Shown piece after piece: positions 43,383-52,196 of a stretch of 64,000 nt of DNA. Numbering within the stretch: position 1 is the stretch's first letter; each line of letters opens with the position of its first letter. This stretch comes from Puniceicoccaceae bacterium (GTDB lineage Bacteria; Verrucomicrobiota; Verrucomicrobiia; Opitutales; JAFGAQ01), in assembly GCA_040224245.1 (NCBI GenBank), contig JBEGIR010000085.1:1-64000 (forward strand), written 5' to 3'. The position numbers and the translations under genes were made by a program. The notes beneath the pieces were generated by a model, which did not search any database, was not told where the DNA came from, and was given only the letters and a program-made list of their open reading frames with translations.

Positions 43383-44792
43383 ATGATCCTGCAATTACTT
43401 CTGGGAATCGTTACCCTGCTCAGTTGGCTGAGCATTTTTCATGTCCTGCAGTCAGACCGCAAACCCGAGGTGACCATTGGCTGGGTGCTCGCGCTGTTCT
43501 TCATCACCCCGCTCGCACTGCCAGCTTACTGGGTCTTCGGATTTCGTCGCTATCGCGGATACACGCAAACCCTGCGACGCACCATTGCGATCAATCAAGA
43601 CTACGTGCAAGGGTTTTTTGACAATCTTTCCCGCCACAGGGAGGAAGACTGCCCCGCATTTGATGGCCTGCAATCCCTGACCCCCTTCCCGCTGACACGC
43701 GACAACCACATCGAACTGCTCATCGATGGTCCGGCGACCTATCAGGCCATCTTTCATGCCATCAGCCAGGCCAAGCACTACGTCCTGGTGCAGTATTTCA
43801 TCATCGAAACCGGCGAAACCGGCGATGCCTTTTTTGAATTGCTGCTGCAAAAGGCGCGAGAAGGCGTGAAGGTCTACCTGCTGCATGATTATTTTGGCAG
43901 TCGTCACATGCACCATCGATATGTGCAGAAATGCGAAGCTGCAGGGATTCGCATGCGCCCGTTTCGCAGCCCGCGCATCCATCGTTCGCTCTACCACATC
44001 AACTTTCGCAACCATCGCAAAATCGTGGTCGTCGATGGCCAATATGCATTCACGGGTGGACTGAATATCGGTGATAAATACCTGGGACGCAGTGCAGGTC
44101 TGCGGCACTGGCGCGACACCCATCTCAAACTCACAGGCCCTGTCGCATTCGAACTGCAGGCCTCCTTCATTTCGGACTGGCTCTGGACTACCGGAAACCT
44201 CATCAAGGACTTGAGCTGGAGCCGACAGGACCCCACTCCGCTTGGAACACAAACTGCCGCCATTTTTCCCACAGGCCCGGCAGATGCGCGCCCAGTCTGC
44301 ATCCTCAAGCTGGTTGCACTGATCCAGGAGGCACGCGAACGCCTGTGGATTGCCACACCCTACCTGATCCCCGATGAAGCCATCATGGTGGCGCTCGAAG
44401 CCGCCGTGCGCCGCGGAGTGGAGGTGCGCATCCTCACGACAGGAGCCGTCGACCACTACATTGTATTTGCCGCAGGCTGGTACTATGCGGAACAATTGCG
44501 CCGGGCTGGCGTGCGCATCTATCGCTACAACGACGGATTCATGCACCAAAAGGTTTTGCTGGTCGACCAAAAGCTCGCGTCCGTAGGCACGGTCAATCTC
44601 GATCCACGAAGCTACAGCCTCAACTTCGAAGTCTCTCTGATCAGTCCCGACTCCCAAACCATCAGGCGCGTCGAAGCCATGCTTACCGAAGATTTTGAAT
44701 CCGCGACCGAAAATCTCTGGGAATGGAAGGAAATTGGCGCCGTGCGTCGCACCACTGCCCGCTTCCTGCGTCTGTTCTCTCCCCTGATCTAA
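43383..44792 (+). CDS. cls: Cardiolipin synthase (phospholipase D family)
   Basis: 469 residues from ATG 43383. Two N-terminal membrane helices (LLLGIVTLLSWLSIFHVL and WVLALFFITPLALPAYWVF) precede two phospholipase D motifs: NHRKIVVVDGQYAFTGG and HQKVLLVDQKLASVG (HxKxxxxD in both). It joins two phosphatidylglycerols to cardiolipin at the inner membrane. Usual length for ClsA. The copy at 43150 of the palindromic repeat and its identical twin at 44843 bracket the gene. Confidence 0.94.
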   Translation: MILQLLLGIVTLLSWLSIFHVLQSDRKPEVTIGWVLALFFITPLALPAYWVFGFRRYRGYTQTLRRTIAINQDYVQGFFDNLSRHREEDCPAFDGLQSLTPFPLTRDNHIELLIDGPATYQAIFHAISQAKHYVLVQYFIIETGETGDAFFELLLQKAREGVKVYLLHDYFGSRHMHHRYVQKCEAAGIRMRPFRSPRIHRSLYHINFRNHRKIVVVDGQYAFTGGLNIGDKYLGRSAGLRHWRDTHLKLTGPVAFELQASFISDWLWTTGNLIKDLSWSRQDPTPLGTQTAAIFPTGPADARPVCILKLVALIQEARERLWIATPYLIPDEAIMVALEAAVRRGVEVRILTTGAVDHYIVFAAGWYYAEQLRRAGVRIYRYNDGFMHQKVLLVDQKLASVGTVNLDPRSYSLNFEVSLISPDSQTIRRVEAMLTEDFESATENLWEWKEIGAVRRTTARFLRLFSPLI

Positions 44793-44842
44793 GGTGATCG
44801 GATTCCGACACTCGCCTGGTGTCGAGGGCATATACTGCGAAA

Positions 44843-44862
44843 CCGAATTTTTCCAAATTCGG
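44843..44862. repeat. Dispersed palindrome, perfect copy
   Basis: CCGAATTTTTCCAAATTCGG followed by CTACAGGAGGGG, which is the first unit of the adjoining tandem array. Confidence 0.88.
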
Positions 44863-44866
44863 CTAC

Positions 44867-44986
44867 AGGAGGGGAAATTGAACGACAGGAGGGGAAATTG
44901 AACGACAGGAAGGGAATTCAGCTACGGGAGGGGCATTCCGGCTATGGGAGGGGCATTCCGGCTATGGGAGGGGTAATTGGGCTACC
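44867..44986. repeat. Six tandem 20-bp units
   Basis: Units begin at 44867, 44887, 44907, 44927, 44947 and 44967: AGGAGGGGAAATTGAACGAC (twice), AGGAAGGGAATTCAGCTACG, GGAGGGGCATTCCGGCTATG (twice), GGAGGGGTAATTGGGCTACC. Each later unit ends in a variant of the palindrome tail (TTCGGCTACAGG), so the array looks amplified from it. No spacers. Confidence 0.9.
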
Positions 44987-45045
44987 AGAAGGCAGGAAAC
45001 GCTACAATAATCAACCAGGCTGATAATCTACACACTGCCTGATAG

Positions 45046-45065
45046 GAGAATTTGGAAAAATTCCG
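45046..45065. repeat. Dispersed palindrome, near-perfect copy
   Basis: GAGAATTTGGAAAAATTCCG: arms GAATTT/AAATTC around GGAA, one outer mismatch. Confidence 0.75.
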
Positions 45066-45260
45066 CATTTGGCCTGCGTTCCTCGACCCACCTTCCCAAG
45101 ATCTTCCCAACGCAGAAAAACAGGCGAATTTCGCAAATGGACCACAAGCTTGCGCTTTCATTGGGATTCCCGTCAGCTGCAAACTGCCCATGGAAAAAGA
45201 ATAGACTTTGAGCCTGAGTTCCGCACAATGCGAAACCTTCTTCACCTTACCTGAAATTTC

Positions 45261-46724
45261 ATGCAAAAATCCCTGATCGTCGTTGATGATCTCAAGCTCT
45301 GGAGGCCCTACTATCCATCCGAGATGGTCGTCAGTTTCCGGGATTACCTCGAACTCAAGGGGGAAACCCTTCAACAGACCCAGCGCGTCATCAACCTGTG
45401 CAACTGCGGAAAATACCTCGGCCAGGGCTACTATTGCTCCCTGCTCGCCGAGGCGCGCGGACATCGCGTCATGCCCACCGTAAACGCGATCAACGACCTG
45501 CGCTCCCGCCAACTGTATCTGATCGCGCTGGGCGAACTGAAGGATCTGCGCCTGCCCGCCCCCCAACCCCAGGGTGATGCCACCATTGCCTTCAAAATCT
45601 ATTTTGGCACCTGCGGCATCGAATCCCTGCGCACGCTCAGTCGCCGCATGTTCGAGCGCGTTAATTTTCCCATCCTCGAAGCGGTGCTGCAATACCGTGA
45701 CGGATGGAATCTGCGCAGTCTGAACGCCATCGCACTCGATGAACTCTCGGATACGGAGCAGAGCGAATTTGCGGAAGCCCTGGAGCGCTACAGTCAGGGC
45801 ATCTGGCGAAAGGGTCGCCAACCCAAACATGCGCGCTGGCAGATGGCGATTCTGGTCAATCCCGAGGAAAAAATGCCGCCGTCAGATCCCGCAGCGATCA
45901 AGCGCTTTGTCAAGGCCGGCGCGAAGCTCGGTATCGAGGCCGAACTGATCTCCCCGAAGGACATGAACCGCCTCAGCGAGTTCGACGCGCTCTTCATCCG
46001 CGAGACCACCGAAATCAATCACCACACCTATCGCTTCGCACGCCGGGCACAGCTGGAAGGCCTCGTTGTGATCGACGACCCCATTTCCATCCTGCGTTGC
46101 TGCAACAAGGTCTATCTGACCGACGCCTTCAAACGCAGTCGGGTGCCCACGCTCGCCAGTCGCATCATCCAATCCAAGGATCGCAAGGTAGTCGAGAGCC
46201 TGGAACAGGACTTTAGCTATCCGATCATCCTGAAAATCCCCAACGGCTCCTTCTCCAGGGGCGTGTGCAAGGTGAAAAACCGCAGCGAACTCAAGGCGAC
46301 GCTCAAGGAATTGTTCCAGCAGAGCGCGCTGCTGCTCGCCCAGGAGTATCTTTACACTGAGTTCGACTGGCGTGTCGGTGTGCTCAACCACAAACCGCTC
46401 TACGCCAATCGCTACTACATGGCCAAGGACCACTGGCAAATCTATGAGCATGGAAACGGTGCAGTGAAATCCGGCGCATGGGACTCCCTTCCCACGTTTG
46501 AGGTGCCCAAGGTCGTGCTCGATGCTGCCGTTCGCGCCGCCAATCTGATCGGTGACGGGTTATACGGCATTGATCTCAAACAGAGCGGCAACAGTGCCTA
46601 TGTGATTGAGGTTAATGATAACCCGAGCATCGACCATGAGGTCGAAGATGCCTACATCGGGGATGAACTCTACATGCAGATCATGGGAGAGTTTGCACGT
46701 CGTCTCGAAACCCGTGGAAAATAA
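45261..46724 (+). CDS. RimK-type ATP-grasp ligase with RLAN N-terminal domain
   Basis: 487 residues. The N-terminal ~200 residues (VDDLKLWRPYYPSEMVVSF, INLCNCGKYLGQGYYCSLL) match the RLAN domain found at the start of a subset of RimK relatives. The ATP-grasp domain follows, with ILKIPNGSFSRGVCKVKN, QEYLYTEFDWRVGVL, and the metal-binding end LYGIDLKQSGNSAYVIEVNDNPSIDHE. Such ligases join amino acids (often Glu) to an acceptor peptide or amine. It shares an 11-bp overlap with a GNAT acetyltransferase gene downstream. Confidence 0.9.
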   Translation: MQKSLIVVDDLKLWRPYYPSEMVVSFRDYLELKGETLQQTQRVINLCNCGKYLGQGYYCSLLAEARGHRVMPTVNAINDLRSRQLYLIALGELKDLRLPAPQPQGDATIAFKIYFGTCGIESLRTLSRRMFERVNFPILEAVLQYRDGWNLRSLNAIALDELSDTEQSEFAEALERYSQGIWRKGRQPKHARWQMAILVNPEEKMPPSDPAAIKRFVKAGAKLGIEAELISPKDMNRLSEFDALFIRETTEINHHTYRFARRAQLEGLVVIDDPISILRCCNKVYLTDAFKRSRVPTLASRIIQSKDRKVVESLEQDFSYPIILKIPNGSFSRGVCKVKNRSELKATLKELFQQSALLLAQEYLYTEFDWRVGVLNHKPLYANRYYMAKDHWQIYEHGNGAVKSGAWDSLPTFEVPKVVLDAAVRAANLIGDGLYGIDLKQSGNSAYVIEVNDNPSIDHEVEDAYIGDELYMQIMGEFARRLETRGK

Positions 46725-47184
46725 TCACCAGAGGGATGCCTGCTCGGTGCGGGATGCCACGCCGGACGATCTGTCAGCCATCCTCGACATCGAGGCCCAC
46801 AGTTTCAGAGGGGATCGCTTTTCACGGCGCCAATTCCGTTACCTGATGCAACGCGCGTTGGCATCCTTCGTGGTGGCAGTTGTCGACAGACAGGTGCGTG
46901 CCTATGCCATCCTCTTCACGCCCAGGCGCCATGCCGTAGCCCGACTCTACTCTGTTGCGGTGCACCCGGATGCCCAGGGCAAGGGTCTGGGCAAACACTT
47001 GCTGCTCCACCACCTGAAACTCGCTGCCGATCTGGGTTATCCGCGCCTGAGACTGGAGGTACGGCAGGATAATCACACCGCAATCGCGCTCTACGAGAAG
47101 CTGGGATTTCGGTGGTTTACGGACAAGCCCGACTATTACGAAGATGGTTGCGCCGCAAGCTGCTATGAAATACAGCTCGATTGA
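46714..47184 (+). CDS. GNAT-family N-acetyltransferase coupled to ATP-grasp gene
   Basis: 156 residues from a GTG at 46714, overlapping the upstream stop by 11 bp; the first family residues (VRDATPDDLSAILDIEAHSF) follow ten residues later, so an ATG further upstream at 46606 is unlikely. The acetyl-CoA site is VAVHPDAQGKGLGKHLLLHH, and LEVRQDNHTAIALYEKLGF is the RimI-like tail. It may acetylate the N-terminus or an amine of the product made by the ATP-grasp ligase; that link is inferred from coupling only. Confidence 0.85.
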   Translation: MENNHQRDACSVRDATPDDLSAILDIEAHSFRGDRFSRRQFRYLMQRALASFVVAVVDRQVRAYAILFTPRRHAVARLYSVAVHPDAQGKGLGKHLLLHHLKLAADLGYPRLRLEVRQDNHTAIALYEKLGFRWFTDKPDYYEDGCAASCYEIQLD

Positions 47185-47217
47185 GCACCGCTCCACACGG
47201 CGTCGGCTCAGTGTGCA

Positions 47218-48330
47218 TTACCCCAACATCACCTTTCGACCGGTACGGATCGATTCATGGATCGCATCGATAATGCGCGCATCCTGCAATCCCTCATGTG
47301 CTCCGACTTTTGACGGCGTGCCCTCGATCACACAGCGCGCAAAGTCCTCCATCTGCAGGCGCTGCTGGTTGACCTGGGGGAAATTGAAATCCCCTCGCGA
47401 GGTGCGGCACGCTTGGCCCGAGTAGGCGGTTGCGGGTTCGAAATTGATCCAACCATCCCTGCACCCTACAAACAGGCGGTCAATGCGCGCATTCGGTCCC
47501 GTGTAGCAGCTCGCGAGCGTGCCATCCTCCCACTCCAACTGCCAGGTGTACATTTCGGGAAATTCCGAAAAATACTCGGGGCGCTTCGTGCTGGCCTGTG
47601 CCGTGACCGCAATCGGTTCACTGCCCTTGGCATGGCGCACGTTCTGGATCGGATACACACCCAAATTGTAAAGGGAGCCACCACCCATCGATTTTTTCAG
47701 CTTCCAGCTGCCAAGTTGTGGTGTGTAGGAATACCCCAGTGCCGATTCCAGGTAGTTAACTGGCCCCATCTCTCCGCTTTGTGAGAGTCGCTTCATTTCG
47801 ATGAAATAGGGATCATACGGCATGCGATACCCGACCGCCAGCAGGCGACGGTTTTCCTCGGCCACCGCGATCATCTGCTCACATTCCGCCGCCGTCAGCC
47901 CCATGGGTTTTTCGCAGATCACATGCTTTCCAGCGCGCAGTGCGCGGATCGAATACTCCGCATGCATGCTGTTCGGCAGCACGACGTAGACGACATCGAT
48001 CTCATCATTGTCCACGATGGTATCAAAATTCTCGTAGTTGTAGATATTGCGCTGCGCGATGTCATACTCCCGCGCCCATCGCTCCGCCTTGGCCGGAGTT
48101 CCCGTCACGATGCCTGCGAGATAGCAGTTGTGGGTTTCTTTCAACGACGGCCCCAGTTGCCCCGTGCTGTAGCTCCCCAGTCCGACCAGTGCAAATCCCA
48201 GTTTGCGGCGGTTTGCAGCGGCAATGGCAGTCAGCGGGGCCATGGAGCTGGCAAGCACGGTGGCTCCCGCAAATCCCACTGCGGTTTTGAGAAATCGGCG
48301 ACGGTTGGGCAGTGTGGCATCTGGATTCAT
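47218..48330 (-). CDS. Gfo/Idh/MocA family oxidoreductase, Tat-exported
   Basis: 370 residues. The twin-arginine signal NRRRFLKTAVGFAGATVLA starts at residue 9. Rossmann motif LGFALVGLGSYSTGQLG, IVTGTPAKAERWA, VYVVLPNSMHAEYSIRALRAG and the EKP motif VICEKPMGLTAAECE are clear. The C-terminal GGSLYNLGVYPIQNVRHAKG fits the glucose-fructose oxidoreductase-like subgroup. It is a second exported member in this window, not closely similar to the one at 40395. The stop lies 33 bp from the GNAT gene end, convergent. Confidence 0.93.
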   Translation of the reverse strand: MNPDATLPNRRRFLKTAVGFAGATVLASSMAPLTAIAAANRRKLGFALVGLGSYSTGQLGPSLKETHNCYLAGIVTGTPAKAERWAREYDIAQRNIYNYENFDTIVDNDEIDVVYVVLPNSMHAEYSIRALRAGKHVICEKPMGLTAAECEQMIAVAEENRRLLAVGYRMPYDPYFIEMKRLSQSGEMGPVNYLESALGYSYTPQLGSWKLKKSMGGGSLYNLGVYPIQNVRHAKGSEPIAVTAQASTKRPEYFSEFPEMYTWQLEWEDGTLASCYTGPNARIDRLFVGCRDGWINFEPATAYSGQACRTSRGDFNFPQVNQQRLQMEDFARCVIEGTPSKVGAHEGLQDARIIDAIHESIRTGRKVMLG

Positions 48331-48454
48331 GGTCGTGTGAAATGGGCGGTTTGTGTCCCGCCAAACCTAAGCGCGCCCGCCGAAGCTTCAAGCAGGCGAG
48401 GCACAATTCACATCCAAAAAGCAGTGTGACGACACGCCGTACGGTCGATCAGAC

Positions 48455-49303
48455 TCACACTTCGAGGTTGTCAATCAGCCGGGTTTTCCCGACAAATACC
48501 GCACCCGCCAGCAACAGGGTTCCGGGAATAGCTTCTGTTGCAGGTTGCAGTGTGTGGCGATCCACAATCTCCAAATAATCCACCCGCAGCAAGGGTTCAC
48601 TGGCCAACAGCTCGCGCATGTGTTCCAGCACAGCGGCAACCGAGCACTCCCCTGCCTCAATGCGTGCACGTCCCCGTTGCAGGGCCTGCTGCAGAAGCGG
48701 CGCGACCACGCGCTGTTCCGCCGTGAGGTAGGCGTTGCGCGAACTCATCGCCAGTCCGTCAGCTTCCCGCTCGGTCGCTCGCCTCACGATGCGCAGCGGC
48801 ATGTTGAGTTCGCGCACCATCTTTTCAATCAGGGTGACCTGCTGGGCATCCTTTTGCCCAAAGACCGCAACGTCGCAGCGCGTGAGATTGAATAACTTGC
48901 AGCACACCGTGAGCACTCCCTTGAAATGACCCGGACGACTCGCACCGCACAGTCCAAGGCTGGCGGATTCTTCCATCACATAGGTCGAGTGGTCGGAGGC
49001 ATACATGTCGCCTGAGGTAGGACAAAACACCAAATCCACCCCTCGCGCATCTGCAAGTTTCAAGTCCCGCTCAAGATCGCGTGGATAAGCATCCAAATCC
49101 TCTGTCGGACCAAACTGGGTCGGGTTCACAAAGATGGTGAGAATGACGACATCCCCGTGCTCACGGGCCACATCCACCAACCCCAAGTGCCCCTCATGCA
49201 AATACCCCATGGTCGGCACCAGCGCAATGCGCTTGCCAGCACCGCGATACTCCTCCACTGCGGTTTTCAACTCCTCCAGACTGCGAGCAACCTTCATCCC
49301 CAA
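48455..49303 (-). CDS. panC: Pantoate--beta-alanine ligase
   Basis: 282 residues, usual length. ALVPTMGYLHEGHLGLVDVA contains the HIGH-like nucleotide-binding site, with VVILTIFVNPTQFGP, VAVFGQKDAQQVTLI and the KMS-type LAMSSRNAYL loop. It joins pantoate and beta-alanine with ATP to make pantothenate, in the cytoplasm. The partner panB is not seen in this window. 124 bp separate it from the Gfo/Idh gene. Confidence 0.96.
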   Translation of the reverse strand: MGMKVARSLEELKTAVEEYRGAGKRIALVPTMGYLHEGHLGLVDVAREHGDVVILTIFVNPTQFGPTEDLDAYPRDLERDLKLADARGVDLVFCPTSGDMYASDHSTYVMEESASLGLCGASRPGHFKGVLTVCCKLFNLTRCDVAVFGQKDAQQVTLIEKMVRELNMPLRIVRRATEREADGLAMSSRNAYLTAEQRVVAPLLQQALQRGRARIEAGECSVAAVLEHMRELLASEPLLRVDYLEIVDRHTLQPATEAIPGTLLLAGAVFVGKTRLIDNLEV

Positions 49304-49516
49304 ACCCTACGCCCACACACCCCAAAATCAATCGGGAAAATCCAGATTCCTGGGGCCTACCCCATCCCAAAAATAGGAGTCCCGATACCTCGAGAGAAAC
49401 CATCTAATGTTCGGCCTGATGGATCAAGGGTTCGCTACTAACGCAAGTTCCAATTGGATTCCTCTGAAATTTCCAATTCTGAACCAACCGAAACACAGAT
49501 TCTTCGCCATCAGCGA
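49304..49516. other. Non-coding region before the repeat mosaic
   Basis: 213 bp upstream of panC. A fragment near 49460-49490 (AAATTTCCAATTCTGAACCA) resembles one near 29735. No gene or clear promoter for panC was picked out. Confidence 0.5.
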
Positions 49517-49990
49517 TTTCCCTATCTTGCGTAGGACTCCCGCTCGCCGGAAGCCGCACGAACCACCACGCCCTCCCCAAGCGATCAGATCCCCCGTTGC
49601 GAAATTTGGAAAAATTTCGACCCCCTGGGCACTCGAATACCTCAACGGTTCGACCTCTCCCAGCAACAGGTTCAAGAACCACCCACAAAAAACCTGTTGC
49701 GCTCAGCACATCCTGTTGGACTGGCCCCGCCAGTCCATCCAGTGAAGCACAGCGAAACGATGTTCCAACTCACAGCAGCCAATCAGCCTTGCCAGGCAAA
49801 ACCGATATTGAAAGAACCATACCCAGACATTTACTAACCACAAGGTGTCAACTTTTGATCAGGACGAGAGACCTGTCCCATAACCTATCGCCTATAACCA
49901 CCCAAGCTAACACCGTTCGTCCTACGGACTCTCTTGATCCGGCTTCGCCGGAGCAGGATACACGTCGTCCCTCCGTGTAACAGGTTCAAA
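49517..49990 (+). repeat. Repeat mosaic copy 1 (modules a-b-c-d-e)
   Basis: Fullest copy. Module a: CTATCTTGCGTAGGACTCCC. Module b: CAAGCGATCAGATCCCCC plus the palindrome at 49600 and a CACTCGAATACCTCAACGGT stretch. Module c: AACAGGTT...AACCTGTT, then TGGACTGGC-CCC-GCCAGTCCA (9-bp stem) and GCACAGCGAAACGATGTTCC. Module d: AGCCTTGCCAGGCAAAACCG to GTGTCAACTTTTGATCAGGA. Module e (49909-49987) equals the repeat at 29574. No coding potential. Confidence 0.9.
49600..49619. repeat. Dispersed palindrome inside mosaic module b
   Basis: CGAAATTTGGAAAAATTTCG, perfect 8-bp arms around GGAA. Confidence 0.85.
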
Positions 49991-50005
49991 AACAATCTTT
50001 TTTGT

Positions 50006-50205
50006 TCCGTAGCGGAATTTGGAAAAATTTCGACCCCCTGGACACTCGAAAACCTCATCGGTTCGACCTTTCCCAGTAACAGGTTCAAGAACCACTCACA
50101 AAAACCTGTTGCGCGCAGCGCATCCTGTTGGACTGGCCTCACCAGTCCATCCAGTGAAGCGCAGCGAAACGATGTTCCAACTTCCAGCAGTGCGTCAGCC
50201 TTCGC
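50006..50205 (+). repeat. Repeat mosaic copy 2 (modules b-c)
   Basis: Directly follows copy 1 in the same orientation. It has the palindrome at 50013-50032, ACACTCGAAAACCTCATCGG, AACAGGTT/AACCTGTT and the hairpin TGGACTGG-CCTCA-CCAGTCCA. It ends in GCGTCAGCCTTCGCC, a diverged start of module d. Modules a and e are missing. The next 120 bp lead to the ada stop, where a piece of repeat g (50312-50329) touches the stop codon. Confidence 0.88.
50013..50032. repeat. Dispersed palindrome inside mosaic copy 2
   Basis: CGGAATTTGGAAAAATTTCG, one mismatch in the arms. Confidence 0.8.
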
Positions 50206-50328
50206 CATCAATCTGGATCCTGAACTTGTGAAAGACATAGGGGTGCTCTGGCCCTCTGGCCTGAGCACATCAGATCTCTGAATTTGCCATCCCACCATCC
50301 GTCATTCGCCTTTTGCAGCTCCGCTGCA

Positions 50329-51426
50329 TCAGACAGGCATTTGCAGTTGTCCGGAGGGGTCGGAGCTGCCCTCAAGTTTGAGCAGGAACTGCTTGCGCCA
50401 GAGTCCACCGCCGTAGCCAGTGAGGCTGCCGTCTTTGCCGATGACGCGATGACAGGGGATGAGGATGGAGATGCGGTTGTCACCGTTCGCTCGCGCGACG
50501 GCACGGATGGCAGCCAGGTTGCCGATTGCAGCAGCCTGTTCCTGATAGGAGCGGGTCTGCCCATAGGGGATGGTGAGCAATTCCTTCCACACTTGCTCCT
50601 GGAAGGGAGTTCCCGCCAGCTGCAGAGGAATGTCAAAATTCTTCCGCTTGCCCTCAAAATAGGCTGCCAGTTGCTCCGACAGCTGATCCAGAAGCGGATG
50701 TTCCCCAGGCAAAAACTCCGCTCCGATGGCCTTGCGTAGGCGCAGGATCTGTGTCTGCAGCATGCGTCGGTCGGTGAACTCCAGCAGGCAGATGCCTTCG
50801 TCGGTCGCGCCACACAGGAGCGGTCCGAGCGGCGAAAGAATGCGGGTGACGGTCACCAGACTGCGGCTGCCACTCTGGGATGGCTTGAAGCCAGTGATGT
50901 TGCGAAAGGCCTCATTAAAGGCACTCAGCGAATCAAATCCATTGTCGTATGCAGTGTGAATCACAGGATCCTTGTGTCGAATTTGCCCAAAAGCGCGGTT
51001 GATGCGAAGGCAGCGCAGGTAGGCTTGAAAGGTCATGCCATGCTGAGTCTTAAACCAACGCCGAACCCGCACCGGGTCAAGGCCACGGTGACGCAGATCC
51101 GCATCCCGATAGATTCCGCCAGGTTCGGCACGGATCGCTTCCAGCAACTCCCGAATCCAGCTCGGTGTGCTGCCCAGTGGCTCCATCGGGTGACAGCGGC
51201 GACACGAGCGGTAACCATGGGCAAGCGCTTCTCGCGCAGTGGCAAAATACTCCACATGCTGACGCAGTGGTTTGCGGGCACTGCACGAGGGTCGGCAGAA
51301 GATGCCAGTGGTTTTGATCGCAGCCACAAAGATGCCCTCATACCGGCTATCCTTGTCCAGTAGGGCCTGGTACATTTCTGCTTCCGGTGGCAAACGGGAA
51401 TCCTCCATCGATACGGTGCCTTTCAT
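50329..51426 (-). CDS. ada: Ada-type DNA repair methyltransferase/regulator
   Basis: 365 residues from ATG 51426; an ATG at 51408 (359 residues) is also possible. The Ada N-domain zinc site is visible as FCRPSCSARKP and SCRRCHP (four Cys). An AraC-type HTH follows (GMTFQAYLRCLRINRAFGQI; NGFDSLSAFNEAFRNITG), then the O6-alkylguanine transferase domain with the active Cys in ILIPCHRVIGKDGSL and YGGGLWRKQFLL. It takes methyl groups from phosphotriesters and O6-methylguanine and probably activates repair genes. The order of domains and length match E. coli Ada. Repeat mosaics flank it on both sides. Confidence 0.94.
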   Translation of the reverse strand: MKGTVSMEDSRLPPEAEMYQALLDKDSRYEGIFVAAIKTTGIFCRPSCSARKPLRQHVEYFATAREALAHGYRSCRRCHPMEPLGSTPSWIRELLEAIRAEPGGIYRDADLRHRGLDPVRVRRWFKTQHGMTFQAYLRCLRINRAFGQIRHKDPVIHTAYDNGFDSLSAFNEAFRNITGFKPSQSGSRSLVTVTRILSPLGPLLCGATDEGICLLEFTDRRMLQTQILRLRKAIGAEFLPGEHPLLDQLSEQLAAYFEGKRKNFDIPLQLAGTPFQEQVWKELLTIPYGQTRSYQEQAAAIGNLAAIRAVARANGDNRISILIPCHRVIGKDGSLTGYGGGLWRKQFLLKLEGSSDPSGQLQMPV

Positions 51427-51500
51427 GGTGCCGATGATGCCAGCTGGACAAAAGATGCGCCACCGGAAATTGAACATCGAATTCCGATTTTCATCACCTA

Positions 51501-51757
51501 TCCCCCATCACCACCCAACCCAACATTGTTCTCGTCGAATTTTCTCTCATGGCAACTTCCCTATCTTGCGTAGGACTCCCGCTCGCCGGAAGCCACCGTC
51601 CCAACCCGCCATGCCCTTACCCAAGCGATCAGATCCCCCATAGCGGAATTTGGAAAAATTTCGAACCCTGGACACTCGAATACCTCAACGGTCCGACCTT
51701 TCCCAGTAACAGGTTAAAGAACCACCCACAAAAAACCTGTTGCGTGCAGCGCATCCT
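51501..51757 (+). repeat. Repeat mosaic copy 3 (modules a-b-truncated c)
   Basis: Starts near CATCACCTATCC, has TCATGGCAACTTCCCTATCT, the palindrome at 51644-51663, ACACTCGAATACCTCAACGG and AACAGGTTAAAGAACC...AACCTGTTGCGTGCAGCGCA, then breaks at 51757 into a repeat-g-like stretch. It lies directly upstream of the toxin-antitoxin pair. Confidence 0.88.
51644..51663. repeat. Dispersed palindrome inside mosaic copy 3
   Basis: CGGAATTTGGAAAAATTTCG, same as in copies 2 and 4. Confidence 0.8.
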
Positions 51758-51784
51758 CTCCCTCTTCATCTGAGAAATCTAAGT

Positions 51785-51837
51785 CATTTGCTTCGCACCC
51801 AACAAGTAGGGTTTGAATGCCGCTTCGCTCTGAAGTG
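51785..51837 (+). repeat. Inverted copy of the 29870-29919 segment
   Basis: CATTTGCTTCGCACCCAACA to GAATGCCGCTTCGCTCTGAAGTG; reverse complement of the segment at 29870. It precedes the toxin gene by about 90 bp. Confidence 0.75.
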
Positions 51838-51923
51838 GTTCAAAATCTTTCTTTTATAACATCACAGAGCAACAAAACGCGGAGGGCTGTTGACATTCGG
51901 CACACAGTAAGCAAATTTGGGGC

Positions 51924-52196
51924 ATGTATGACTGGTCGGATGAAAAAGATCAGATCCTAAAACAAAAGAGAGGTATTGGTTTTGAGGATATCGTCTTCCA
52001 TCTCGACCAAGGTGACCTGATTGCGGTTTCGGAACATCCAAATAAGGAAAAATACCCTGATCAGAGGGTCATGTATGTTCGGGTAGACGATTACATTTAC
52101 TTGGTTCCCTTTGTGCAATCAGGGAGGAAAATGTTCCTGAAGACCATCATACCGAGCAGAAAAGCAACGAAGAAATATCTGGAGGAGACAAGATGA
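51924..52196 (+). CDS. BrnT-like (DUF497-type) toxin
   Basis: 90 residues. The start YDWSDEKDQILKQKRGIGFE matches the BrnT/DUF497 N-terminus (F-x-W-D-x-x-K then K-x-G-I-x-F-E); the tail FLKTIIPSRKATKKYLEE holds the strand with two basic residues expected in this RNase-like fold, although the R-I-I-S-A-R core is altered to KTIIPSR. Toxins of this group cut RNA. Its stop overlaps the antitoxin start by the ATGA pattern, in the toxin-first order of brnTA. Preceded by a TTGACA-like box near 51891-51896. Confidence 0.7.
   Translation: MYDWSDEKDQILKQKRGIGFEDIVFHLDQGDLIAVSEHPNKEKYPDQRVMYVRVDDYIYLVPFVQSGRKMFLKTIIPSRKATKKYLEETR

Larger units (their letters stand above)
44793..45260. other. Intergenic region with palindromes and 20-bp tandem array
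   Basis: 468 bp before the ATP-grasp gene. It contains the palindrome at 44843, six 20-bp tandem units (44867-44986) and another palindrome at 45046. Beyond 45070, about 190 bp up to the start codon show no gene. Much of it is repeats of one family. Confidence 0.7.

Noticed and set aside
43452-44831. 459-codon minus-strand frame opposite cardiolipin synthase
   Set aside because: The plus strand shows two phospholipase D motifs; the minus frame has no family features.
44867-44986. CRISPR array
   Set aside because: The six 20-bp units are contiguous, with no unique spacers and no cas genes; the array at 5104-5250 fails in the same way.
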